Shown here piece by piece: positions 1 through 8,384 of a stretch of 64,000 nucleotides of DNA (position 1 is its first letter; each line of letters starts with the position of its first letter). Where the stretch lies: NCBI RefSeq assembly GCF_003967535.1, contig NZ_BIFR01000001.1:3595001-3659000 (forward strand), read 5' to 3'. A program made the translations under genes and the position numbers. The notes beneath the pieces are model-generated. The model ran no database searches and was not told the origin of the DNA. It saw only the letters and a list, made by a program, of their open reading frames with translations. Source of the DNA: Tengunoibacter tsumagoiensis. GTDB lineage: Bacteria > Chloroflexota > Ktedonobacteria > Ktedonobacterales > Ktedonobacteraceae.

Positions 1-571
1 GGGCTTGACTGCACTCTATCCTGGCCCCAATCTTTCCAAGCGTGCTCATCAAGCCGCCATTTATCCATACTTGCTTGCTCATGTCACGGCCAGTTATCCC
101 AATCATGTTTGGGGAATTGACATCACCTACATCCGCCTGAGAAGCGGCTGGATGTATCTGGTCGCCGTGTTGGACTGGTATTCGAGATACGTGATCAGTT
201 GGCAATTGGATCAAACCATGCAGCTCCCTTTTGTGCTGGAAGCCGTTCAAACAGCGCTGCGCCAGGCTCGTCCACTCATTTTCAATAGTGATCAAGGGAG
301 CCAATTTACCAGCACGCAGTATCTTGAGCTTCTTAAAGAACACGCGGTTCAAATCAGCATGGATAGTCGATGTCGAGCGCTCGACAACATTTTTACGGAA
401 CGTCTTTGGAGAACCGTGAAATATGAGGAGGTGTATTTGAAAGAATATGAAAGTCCTCGGGATGCACGCAACAGCTTAACCGACTATTTGCATTTCTACA
501 ATAATGAGCAGCTTCACCAATCACTGCAGTATCGTACTCCTTCAGAGGTGTATTTTGTTCATTCCAGTTGA
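1..571 (+). CDS. IS3-family transposase (OrfB), 3' part
   Basis: This is the C-terminal part of a DDE integrase-type transposase, which cuts and joins the ends of an IS3-like element. The reading frame is already open at the first base of the window, so the true start lies outside. The visible 189 or so residues contain the rve core: an Asp in GIDITYIRL, a second Asp in FNSDQGSQF, and a Glu in TERLWRTVKYEEV, in the order and spacing of the D,D(35)E triad. The tail YNNEQLHQSLQYRTPSEVYF is the usual IS3 OrfB ending. All three catalytic residues are present, but whether the element is complete cannot be seen. The AT-rich tract up to about 670 probably contains its right end. Family assignment is secure. 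Confidence 0.93.
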   Translation, partial: GLTALYPGPNLSKRAHQAAIYPYLLAHVTASYPNHVWGIDITYIRLRSGWMYLVAVLDWYSRYVISWQLDQTMQLPFVLEAVQTALRQARPLIFNSDQGSQFTSTQYLELLKEHAVQISMDSRCRALDNIFTERLWRTVKYEEVYLKEYESPRDARNSLTDYLHFYNNEQLHQSLQYRTPSEVYFVHSS

Positions 572-673
572 AAAGTCAATCTCATGGAGTCGCTTCTCCA
601 TGAGCTCAAGCAAGGAAAGGAGATTTCACCTTAGAAAATCGCTTTCTATTGTCTTGACAAAGGGGTTCACAAT

Positions 674-3187
674 GTGCGCCGTTTCGGCCCACTATCAATT
701 CCCATACAATATGGGGGAGGAAGAGAGTAAAACATCCTCCAGGACACCAGCTTACTTCGCGAGGAAACTCAAAGAGAACAAGAGCATGCTGTGAAAGCGG
801 AAAGAAACAGAAGGCGTGTATGTTCGCGTTCCGCAAGTCCTGAACGCATGGTGAGACTGGGATTGTCGAACCCAAGTTCCGCACGGTCATACCCACGACC
901 CGTCACTCCACGCAAAAGGTGGCGACACCGGATACACATTTGGTATGGTGAAATGTGAAAAGACACCTGAAGCCACCAGGCTGAAGGATCACTCTCTCCG
1001 GTGAGTAGCAGTTAAGGAAATTGAGAAGGAACGAAAGGGCACCTACCCGTTCTAAACGTTGATAGAGGGTAAATACGGGATCGCCTACCAGGGGAAACCC
1101 TCACGGTGACGGAACCCCCATAGTACGACAGAAAAAGAAACAACACATTGTTTTTTTTTTGAAGGAAGGGGCAGCTCTTGAAAAAGAGCCAGAGCGCACC
1201 CTTGATACAGGTGCGCAGGGAAGGTATCAAGAAGTTCATACACGCGGAGGCATGCGCAATGCAAACCACCGAAACGTACCTGGGACTTCTCCGAGAACGT
1301 GGCAAGAAAGGCTTGCCACTCCAACGAGTCTATCGACAACTGTTCAATCCATATCTGTATCTCACAGCTTACGGCAAGCTGTACAGGAATGCAGGAGCCA
1401 TGACCAGAGGCATCACCAGCGAGACCGTTGATGCGATGTCAACAGAGAAGATTGAGACCATCATTGCTGCTCTACGTACCGAGCGGTACCAATGGAAGCC
1501 AGCGAAGCGGGTCTACATTTTAAAGCGGAATGGGAAAAAGCGGCCACTAGGCATGCCTGTTTGGAGCGACAAACTCCTAGCGGAAGTCATCCGAATGATC
1601 CTTTCAGCTTACTATGATTGCCAATTCAGCGAACACTCGCATGGATTTCGCGAAGGACGCGGTTGTCACACCGCACTCCAGGAGATTTACTCTACTTGGA
1701 AGGGTTGTACATGGATTATCGAAGGCGATATTTCCGACTGCTTTGGATCACTCTCACACGAACTGCTCATGCACACCTTGTCAGAGAAAATCCAAGATGG
1801 ACGTTTCCTTCACCTCATCAAAAAGCTCCTAGATGCAGGATATCTTGAGGAATGGACATTCAATCGTACGCTGAGTGGGGTACCACAAGGTTCAGTGCTC
1901 AGTCCTTTGCTCTCCAATATCCTACTCGATAAACTGGACACATTTGTCGAAACTACGCTGATCCCGCGCTACACGAGAGGGAAAAGAAGAAAACACAACA
2001 ATGAGCATGCGCGACTCATGAAACAGGCCAATCGCCTGCAACAAAAAGGGGAGAAGGAGGCTGCCCAGAGATTGAGAAAACGTATGCGTCAACTGCCTTC
2101 CATCGCGACCCATGATCCAGCCTACCGACGACTCCGTTATTGCCGCTATGCAGATGATTTCGTCCTCGGATTTACTGGTCCAAAATCAGAAGCAGAGGAT
2201 ATCAAGCGCCAACTCAGCACTTTTCTTCAAGAGGAACTTCAATTGACCCTCTCTCCAGAAAAGACGCTGATCACCCATGCAAGAAACGAAGCCGCCAAGT
2301 TCTTGGGATACGAAATCACGACCCTGCAAGCCGATACCAAACAAAGCATCACCAAAGGAGGGGTGAAACGCCGAGGTATCAATGGAAAAACAGGGTTACG
2401 CGTGCCACGAACCATTCTGCTGGAGAAATGCAAGCGCTATGAACGACGAGGAAAACCGTGCCATCGGGCTGAGTTACTCAACGAAAGTGACTACACCATT
2501 ATTGCGACGTATCAATTGGAGTACCGAGGCATCGTCAACTATTATCGACTAGCGTACAACCTGCGTACACTCCGGCGTCTCAAATGGGTCATGGAAACCT
2601 CTCTCACCAAAACGCTCGCAGCGAAGCACCAGATCTCAGTGAGAGCAGTGTATGGCAACTATCGTACCAAACTTCAAGGAGAAGGAAGGATGTACAAAGG
2701 GTTGCACGCTGCCGTCACACGAAAAGGGAAGAAGCCATTGATCGCGACCTGGGGCGGTATCCCGCTTGTGTGGGATAGCAATGCCATCATCCAGGATAGA
2801 CCACATCAACTTCCCTGGAACAATCGGACGGAGCTAGAAAAGCGTCTTTTAGCCCAAACTTGCGAAGCCTGCGGGGTCACCTCGATCACTGACAAACTGG
2901 AAGTTCATCATATTCGCGCTCTCAAAGATCTGCAAAAATATGATGGGAGAGAAAAACCAGACTGGGTGAAGATCATGGCCGCTCGGCGGCGTAAAACGCT
3001 CGTTCTCTGTCAAACCTGTCATAGAGAACTTCATGCAGGGCGACCACTCAGGAAAAAGGTATCACGTTCTCGGATGGAATGACTCCAATGATGCTGGAAA
3101 GCGCAGTGCGGTGAAAGTCGCATGCTGCGTTTGGAGGGGGGCATTTGGAACAGGGCGGTAACGTACCTCGCTAGATGCCTACCCTAC
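674..3187 (+). mobile_element. Group II intron with internal maturase gene
   Basis: A self-splicing retroelement RNA with its own reverse transcriptase. The 5' boundary is placed at the consensus GTGCG at 674-678. About 500 nt of structured domain I-III sequence follow, with no gene. Domain V is visible at about 3096-3135: AAGCGCAG pairs with CTGCGTTT around an inner TGCG/CGCA stem with a GTGAAAGT loop and a two-base bulge on the 3' side. Domain VI follows, with GGCAT pairing to ATGCC and a candidate branch-point A at 3181. The 3' end is therefore near 3187 (CCCTAC). TGTGAA at 954-959 could be EBS1, since it complements TTCACA at 666-671, but this is two bases off the expected position. Boundaries are accurate to a few bases only. 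Confidence 0.85.
1259..3082 (+). CDS. ltrA: Group II intron reverse transcriptase/maturase with HNH domain
   Basis: A multifunctional intron-encoded protein that helps splicing, nicks target DNA and reverse-transcribes the intron. The order is an RT domain (fingers with KRPLGMPVWSDKLL, FREGRGCH and SGVPQGSVLSPLLSN), the catalytic YADD at about residues 297-300, a maturase domain X, and a C-terminal HNH nuclease from about residue 535 (CEAC, VHHI, CQTCHRELH). ATG 1259 is chosen because GGAGG lies eight bases upstream and the protein then begins as relatives do (MQTTETYLGLLRERG). A TTG at 1178 with AGGAAGGGG upstream would add 27 residues. No lesion is visible, so the intron may be mobile. The protein of about 607 aa lies wholly within the intron, between domains I-III and V. 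Confidence 0.95.
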   Translation: MQTTETYLGLLRERGKKGLPLQRVYRQLFNPYLYLTAYGKLYRNAGAMTRGITSETVDAMSTEKIETIIAALRTERYQWKPAKRVYILKRNGKKRPLGMPVWSDKLLAEVIRMILSAYYDCQFSEHSHGFREGRGCHTALQEIYSTWKGCTWIIEGDISDCFGSLSHELLMHTLSEKIQDGRFLHLIKKLLDAGYLEEWTFNRTLSGVPQGSVLSPLLSNILLDKLDTFVETTLIPRYTRGKRRKHNNEHARLMKQANRLQQKGEKEAAQRLRKRMRQLPSIATHDPAYRRLRYCRYADDFVLGFTGPKSEAEDIKRQLSTFLQEELQLTLSPEKTLITHARNEAAKFLGYEITTLQADTKQSITKGGVKRRGINGKTGLRVPRTILLEKCKRYERRGKPCHRAELLNESDYTIIATYQLEYRGIVNYYRLAYNLRTLRRLKWVMETSLTKTLAAKHQISVRAVYGNYRTKLQGEGRMYKGLHAAVTRKGKKPLIATWGGIPLVWDSNAIIQDRPHQLPWNNRTELEKRLLAQTCEACGVTSITDKLEVHHIRALKDLQKYDGREKPDWVKIMAARRRKTLVLCQTCHRELHAGRPLRKKVSRSRME

Positions 3188-3283
3188 ATGCTCTCAGGGC
3201 TGGTTGTTATATCGCTAACGAAACGCTAACTTGGCAGTGAATTCAGAGCGGTAAGATGGTTCAGTCTTCAGTTGCTTTGGAGC

Positions 3284-4774
3284 TTATTGAACAGCACGAA
3301 TGGCAATCATCGTTATATCCTCATCTTGTGTTGTGGTTGCATCGATGTGGCCGATTTTTGTATCTTCGTTCTGTATGACATCTGGCAATTTCTTCTGTTT
3401 TTCCATTCGGCGTAAGATGTACTCCCCAAAGCGGATACCTGGTTTTTCGGCCAAACGATATGACAGAACTGAGAACGGAAGGATGACAATAACTATCCAG
3501 AGGAAGGAAATAATATATTGAACTGCATAACTCCGGTTGTGAATATAGGGGAAAAAGTATCCAAAGAAAAGTAGTGCAAGCGGCATATGCCAGATATATA
3601 AGCTATATGAAATAGCTCCGAGCCAACGAAGTGGAGCCAATTCCAGTGGATGTTTAAACCACTTAGGTCCATGGAGTAAAGCAAACATACAGAGTGCATA
3701 TGCAAGACCGATAAGGAATGGCCGCCAGACTAGCCATATAGGTTTAAAAAAACTTTGATAGGAGTGGAAGAGGTGCTCTAATTCTGAGCTTGCGCCTATA
3801 TTGATGAAATACAGATTCCAAACAGAGAAGAATATCAGACTACTTAGACCAATAAGCATCAAAAAGACGCTGAGCCGTTCGGTTATACGACTCAATCTTG
3901 CCGATTGTGGAACTTGACGAAGGTAGACATAGAATGTGCAAACGAGCATACCAAGCCCGAAAACTTCAAAATACTTCCCAGATTCTGTGGGACCTGGATC
4001 GCCATACAGAAGGAGTCGCAGAGAATTTCTGACTGCATGAGAAAGCAGCCAATCCAGGTTTGCCGTATCTACAAAATAGAAGGCCCAATAACGAACAGCT
4101 ATTCCCCAACCTATCATAACAACCAAACACAGGCAAAGCTGGATAATTCGCCAATGAACAGAAGTAGATCGAACAAAGAGGCGCATAAACCAAACGATAA
4201 GCGGGAGGATCATGTAAAACTGAAATTCTATGGCTAGTGTCCAGAAAACCCCATTAATCTGCTGGGCCAAATTGTAATTCATTCGAAAGGTCAAAAATTT
4301 TGAGATGACTTGCCATTGGTTTAGAGAGAGGAAATTCGGGTGAAAAAAGAGCAGAAGTAAAATAAATGCAATGTAGTAGGCAGGAATAATGCGAAAGATA
4401 CGTCGGAGATAAAAACGGCTTGTTGACGGCCACTTCTGCCTCTCAAGGAGCAAAGCTTTTGCAAAGGGTAGAAAAAGAAGAAAACCTGATAAAAGAAAAA
4501 AAAGAATAACACCAGCATTGCCGAAAAGGAAGAAGGCTGTCACATATGTAAGAGGACCATGTAGCGGAAATAACGAAATGTTCTGAGAACTAAGCCACCT
4601 AAAGTGGAAAACGAGAACGGATAAACAAGCAATAGCCCTTAATCCATCAAGTACTAAAATAGAACTTTCTTTTTTGCCCGTTCCCAAAGCATCGTTTATA
4701 TCATTACTTAATCTTTTAATATTTTCGTTAAGAAAGGTATAAAATGATCTATATACCTTCTGGGCATAATTCAT
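3284..4774 (-). CDS. Acyltransferase 3 (OafA/NodX-like) membrane protein
   Basis: An integral membrane O-acyltransferase of the acyltransferase-3 family, which usually acetylates sugars of surface glycans. After an N-terminal stretch of about 40 residues comes the family start motif LVLDGLRAIACLSVLVFHF, containing the conserved Arg and His. About ten hydrophobic helices follow (for example GNAGVILFFLLSGFLLFLPF and ISYSLYIWHMPLALLFFGYF). The start is set at ATG 4774, 496 aa, because AGGAG lies ten bases upstream; a TTG 24 bases earlier has no ribosome site. It stands alone between the intron and a broken insertion sequence and is more AT-rich than the housekeeping genes, so it may have been acquired. 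The substrate cannot be inferred. Confidence 0.88.
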   Translation of the reverse strand: MNYAQKVYRSFYTFLNENIKRLSNDINDALGTGKKESSILVLDGLRAIACLSVLVFHFRWLSSQNISLFPLHGPLTYVTAFFLFGNAGVILFFLLSGFLLFLPFAKALLLERQKWPSTSRFYLRRIFRIIPAYYIAFILLLLFFHPNFLSLNQWQVISKFLTFRMNYNLAQQINGVFWTLAIEFQFYMILPLIVWFMRLFVRSTSVHWRIIQLCLCLVVMIGWGIAVRYWAFYFVDTANLDWLLSHAVRNSLRLLLYGDPGPTESGKYFEVFGLGMLVCTFYVYLRQVPQSARLSRITERLSVFLMLIGLSSLIFFSVWNLYFINIGASSELEHLFHSYQSFFKPIWLVWRPFLIGLAYALCMFALLHGPKWFKHPLELAPLRWLGAISYSLYIWHMPLALLFFGYFFPYIHNRSYAVQYIISFLWIVIVILPFSVLSYRLAEKPGIRFGEYILRRMEKQKKLPDVIQNEDTKIGHIDATTTQDEDITMIAIRAVQ

Positions 4775-5144
4775 ACCTGTTATTCTCCTGCGAAACAAAG
4801 AACGTTGTCTATTTGGAAGTTGATGGATTGTTCAATCTCCATACAATAGACACACAAACAGAGCTTATTCCTCGATAATTGGCACCCAAGGCTACTTACT
4901 TTGTTGTCCTATTTTTAAGAGCATAAATATTAGCTATTTTAGCAAAATACTTTTGAAAATGCATAGTTAAATCTTTTTTTTATATCAAAAAGTACTATCT
5001 AATTCATGCTGCCTTTGCGATTTATATTAAAGTCTTAGTAATTCTCAGCTTGACTTTGTACATTTTGGGGAAAGAACGAGGCATGAAAACCTCTTGAGAT
5101 AAGATAGAAGCTGACCAAAGCATCATCTTGTCAGGAGAATATTC
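4775..5144. other. AT-rich intergenic region and left end of a degenerate IS
   Basis: No gene is seen here. The first 250 bases are strongly AT-rich and should carry the promoter of the leftward acyltransferase gene. The insertion-sequence left end probably begins near 5050. A 10-bp inverted repeat, GAGGCATGAA at 5078-5087 and TTCATGCCTC at 5142-5151, encloses the transposase ribosome site and start codon. Confidence 0.5.
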
Positions 5145-6016
5145 ATGCCTCTTCCCGACCCCATTATAGAAGTTTTAGCCGTCTTTCGGCCACTATTTAC
5201 GGCTCCCACTTGGAGGAAACTCATGACGTTGCTAACTGGAACCTTGTTGGCTCATGGACGCCGAACAGTCACGGCAGCTCTGCGTGCCAGCGGCAACGAC
5301 GTGGCTGCCAACTGGAGCACCTTCCATCACGTGCTCAATCGAGCCCGCTGGTCTCCTCTGGCTGTGAGCCGTCAACTTCTCCTCCTCATCGTCGAAACCT
5401 TCGTGCCAGCCGGAGCCGACGTGGATCTGGTCATTGATGAAACGCTCGAACGACGCTGGGGCTGCAAGATCAGGAAACGAAGGCATTACCGCGATAGCGC
5501 GCTTTCCAGTCGAGAACGCTCGGTGAGTAGCCTTGGCTTGCGAGGGACGCGTGATGGCAGTGGTCGTCACGCTGCCTTGGACGCGCGCAGCGCTGGGCTC
5601 TGCCTTTTCTTTGTGTGCTGGCGACGACCCCGGAAGTGAGTGAACGACTAGGCAAGCGACACAAGACTATCGGGATGTGGGCACATCAAATGATCAGTCT
5701 GGTCCGCCACTGGCTTCCCGGCCGCTCTCTCAAGCTCATGGGCGATACCGCCTACACAGTGTTGGAGTTGGGATTGCATGCTCGTGCCCAACGGGTGACC
5801 CTGGTCACAACTGGCCGCTTGGATGCCGTGTTCCATGAACCGCCTCCCGAACGCACCCAGCACACCATTGGCCGTCCGAGAGTGGTAGGGCAGCGTCTTC
5901 CTTCCCTAGAGCAGGTGTTACAGAGCCCGGAGGCCGTCTGGCAGAAACTCACCTTGGACTGGTACGGCAAAGGGAAGCGCACGCTGGAGTTCTGTACCGG
6001 CACGGCTCTGCGATAA
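5145..6016 (+). pseudogene. Frameshifted DDE transposase (IS701/IS4-like)
   Basis: A cut-and-paste transposase that cannot be read in one frame. The first frame (5145 to about 5540) has the N-terminal helical region and the first catalytic Asp in VDLVIDETLERRWG. Around 5545-5610 the homologous sequence VMAVVVTLPWTRAAL continues in another frame. From about 5605 it continues in a third frame with PFLCVLATTPEVSERLGKRHKT and the second Asp region LKLMGDTAYTVLELG. The reading ends at 6016 after EFCTGTAL, where intact relatives go on for roughly another hundred residues. So there are at least two frameshifts plus a C-terminal truncation. The first start is good: GGAG lies upstream of ATG 5145. No matching right terminal repeat was found. 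Confidence 0.87.
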
Positions 6017-6442
6017 CGGACAGAGACCGACAGCCTTACTACAGCATTCCCTCATGCACACTGGCAAATCTCATCTGGAGGCCAGTCAAGGGAATACAGG
6101 TTTCAGAACTTTGACGAATGAGCCACGTTCAAGAGCTGTGTTCGGAAGAGGCTTCCACCCGATGGCCTCTATTCGCTGGCGAACCCGACACTCCCTACTC
6201 TTCTCATTCATTGTCTTTTTCTATATTTCTAAAGGGATTTTACTCATTGAGGTGCAGTTTGTCAAGAGAATCCTCTCAGTGAAGGCGGTGCAGTTTATTT
6301 TTGCATCTGCGCTCAAACCTTTTCATCTTAACAAAACTTTGGACTGAAGTTGGAAACATGCGAACCATACTCCAGTGAAGCATGAAACTTTCCAGTGCAA
6401 CAGGTCGTGAATGAGATAGTATACAGAAAGAGAGGCACGTTC
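6017..6442. other. Intergenic region after the transposase remnant
   Basis: No convincing gene is seen in these 426 bases. The first part is probably decayed insertion-sequence DNA. The last 100 bases should hold the promoter of the small gene starting at 6443. A GTG at 6395 would extend that gene by 16 residues but has no ribosome site. Confidence 0.4.
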
Positions 6443-6775
6443 ATGACGCATTGGACACCGAAAAATCTCCGCAAACATCAGCATGTTTATACGTCTGATG
6501 AGCAGAATCTTGGTCAGGTAAACGCTATCTATGAGGATTCGTTTGTGGTCCATAAAGGGGTCTTTGCCAGGCACCGCTATTTCCCCTACAGTGTAATTGC
6601 ACGCATGGAGAACGATACCATTCACCTGTCTTTAAATGCAGATGAAGCTGCACAGATGAAATGGGAGAAACGGCCAGATTATGAAGATCATCTGGGCGAT
6701 CCTACTCAACTCTTCTATGATCGCGGTCATGGGGTAGTAGACCCGTTTGATGAGACCGCATCCAACCAGTCCTGA
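6443..6775 (+). CDS. Small PRC-barrel-like (DUF2171-type) protein
   Basis: A 110-residue soluble protein resembling DUF2171/PRC-barrel proteins of general-stress type. The pattern is an N-terminal HVYTSDEQNLGQVNAIYEDSFVVHKGVF beta-hairpin, then RYFPYSVIARMENDTIHLSL, which matches the typical 'pIpxsaItrvendrVyL' segment of such proteins. The C-terminal 35 residues are polar and probably disordered. ATG 6443 is chosen for its upstream AAGAGAGG. A hairpin at 6785-6808 ends the unit just after the stop, so it is probably monocistronic. The precise role is unknown; the family is mostly described from genomes rather than experiments. Confidence 0.62.
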   Translation: MTHWTPKNLRKHQHVYTSDEQNLGQVNAIYEDSFVVHKGVFARHRYFPYSVIARMENDTIHLSLNADEAAQMKWEKRPDYEDHLGDPTQLFYDRGHGVVDPFDETASNQS

Positions 6776-6784
6776 TCCCCCGTT

Positions 6785-6808
6785 TGTCGGGCTATGATAA
6801 GCCCGACA
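6785..6808 (+). terminator. Hairpin after the PRC-barrel-like gene
   Basis: TGTCGGGCT (6785-6793) and AGCCCGACA (6800-6808) form a perfect 9-bp stem with a six-base loop, ten bases after the stop codon. There is no clear U-run, so termination is likely but not certain. Confidence 0.55.
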
Positions 6809-7069
6809 GATCAATCCTCCTATTACGCCACCAGCCAATCCACCTGCACCTCTCTATTAAGCAGAAGATAAGGTTAAGACCCTATTGTATTTACGGTGAA
6901 CACCCTATGGTATGTCTGCTCCCCTTTCTTTACAATATCAACAAAGAAAGTATTAAAGAAAGCTGGAAACAGCATTTGGATGCTGTATGCCTGTCAGTGC
7001 AAACCCACCAGGCCATATATAACCCGACGCTGATTTTGTCGGCCAGTTTCCTGAAGGGAGCTTGGATTC

Positions 7070-8182
7070 ATGGCAATTATTGATGCTGTCATAGACGACC
7101 TTAGGACAATGATTACTACACCTGAAACAGTGATGGACCGCTCTATTCCATCGCTCGCATCTGATTTTATACTCGATGAGATGCTTACGTCTTCTCGTTC
7201 TGAGCGTAACACTGAGCCTCTGCCTGAAGTGGATGTTACATTCAGTGAAGAGGTTGATCCTCTCTTTAGGGACGAAGAGATAACAGAGACTGATATTCTG
7301 GAGATCCCCGTTACACGCTCTCGCTCAGCAGGTATTACCAATACAAAAAGTGCCTCAGGGTCCGAGGATGCGTTTCAGAGTTATCTTCATGACATCCGCG
7401 GGCTCGGCCTGTTGACGCACGATGAGGAGATTGATCTTGCTCGTCGGGCAGCCAAAGGTGAAGAGTATGCTCGCCGCAAACTTATCGAATCAAATCTACG
7501 CTTAGTTATCTCAATTGCCCGCCGTTATACCAGCACAGGTGTTCCTCTGAATGATCTGATCCAGGAGGGCAATCTCGGGTTGATGCGTGCGGCTGAGAAG
7601 TTTGATTATCAACGCGGCTGCCACTTTGGGACGTATGCCACCTGGTGGATTCGTCAGGCCGTTAGCCGCGCAGCTGGCGAACAATCTCGCATGATCCATC
7701 TGCCCGAGCATGTTGCAACTCGTCTCCGCAAGGTCCGCCGTGTTGCTGCCCAGCTATCACAGGAGAACGGGCTTGATCCGCTTCCAGAGCAGATCGCTCA
7801 GGCCTGCAATATCTCGCTCAGTGAGGTGGAGGATCTCCTTGGGGTGATTGAGCAACCAGTCTCTCTGGATGCTCCTGTCGATGAGGAGGCCCGCTATTCG
7901 CTGGCTGATACGCTGGAGGATCTGACAACACCAGCTCCGTCTGATACTGCATCACAGCACCTTCTCGGTGAAGAGCTCCATCGTGCGCTCGCTCTTCTCA
8001 CGGTTCGTGAACGAGCTGTGATTACGCTACGCTATGGTATTGGAGACGGACACAGTCGCACGCTTCTAGAAGTTGGGAAAGAACTGGGAATTTCACGCGA
8101 ACGCGTTCGCCAACTTGAGGTTGTTGCTCTGATGAAGCTTCGCGGCCTGAGCAATACGCTTGCCCTACGCGAATGTGTCTAA
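7070..8182 (+). CDS. RNA polymerase sigma-70 factor, RpoD/group 2 type
   Basis: A primary-like sigma factor that directs RNA polymerase to promoters. After an acidic N-terminal tail of about 100 residues comes region 1.2 ([20 protein letters not shown]), regions 2.1-2.4 with the core-binding and -10 reading helices ([48 protein letters not shown]), region 3 ([14 protein letters not shown]), and region 4 with the -35 helix-turn-helix ([19 protein letters not shown]). At 370 aa without a full region 1.1 or long non-conserved insert, it fits a group 2 or SigA-like factor rather than an ECF sigma. The start is supported by AAGGGAG nine bases upstream of ATG 7070. An inverted repeat follows the gene. 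Whether this is the housekeeping sigma cannot be decided from one window. Confidence 0.93.
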   Translation: MAIIDAVIDDLRTMITTPETVMDRSIPSLASDFILDEMLTSSRSERNTEPLPEVDVTFSEEVDPLFRDEEITETDILEIPVTRSRSAGITNTKSASGSEDAFQSYLHDIRGLGLLTHDEEIDLARRAAKGEEYARRKLIESNLRLVISIARRYTSTGVPLNDLIQEGNLGLMRAAEKFDYQRGCHFGTYATWWIRQAVSRAAGEQSRMIHLPEHVATRLRKVRRVAAQLSQENGLDPLPEQIAQACNISLSEVEDLLGVIEQPVSLDAPVDEEARYSLADTLEDLTTPAPSDTASQHLLGEELHRALALLTVRERAVITLRYGIGDGHSRTLLEVGKELGISRERVRQLEVVALMKLRGLSNTLALRECV

Positions 8183-8189
8183 CCATGCC

Positions 8190-8233
8190 GCAGCCGTCGT
8201 AAGCGCGGGATCTACCACGTTTACGACGGCTGC
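8190..8233 (+). terminator. Hairpin after the sigma factor gene
   Basis: GCAGCCGTCGTAA (8190-8202) and TTACGACGGCTGC (8221-8233) pair perfectly over 13 bp with an 18-base loop, starting seven bases past the stop. No T-run follows, so it may stabilise the transcript end or act with Rho. Confidence 0.55.
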
Positions 8234-8261
8234 ATAACCCTCTCCATCCTGTCGCTCCCAC

Positions 8262-8320
8262 TCGACTCTTGCTCAACAGTATGCTATACTGATCTCCGAT
8301 TGCAAGCACTCATTGCAAGC
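8262..8320 (+). promoter_or_regulatory. Possible promoter and direct repeat before the GT39 gene
   Basis: A TATACT -10 box at 8285-8290 has a weak -35 (TCGACT, 8262-8267) 17 bases upstream. Just downstream, ATTGCAAGC occurs twice (8299-8307 and 8312-8320), 13 bp apart, where a repressor could bind. This is prediction only. Confidence 0.4.
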
Positions 8321-8384
8321 TTTCTATTTCTCATTGAAAACTTGCGTCACCTATATACTTGCACTACCAACATAGAGGAAGTGT

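Noticed and set aside
606..896. Minus-strand reading frame of about 96 codons inside the intron
   Set aside because: It lies within structured intron RNA, has no ribosome site and no recognisable protein features.
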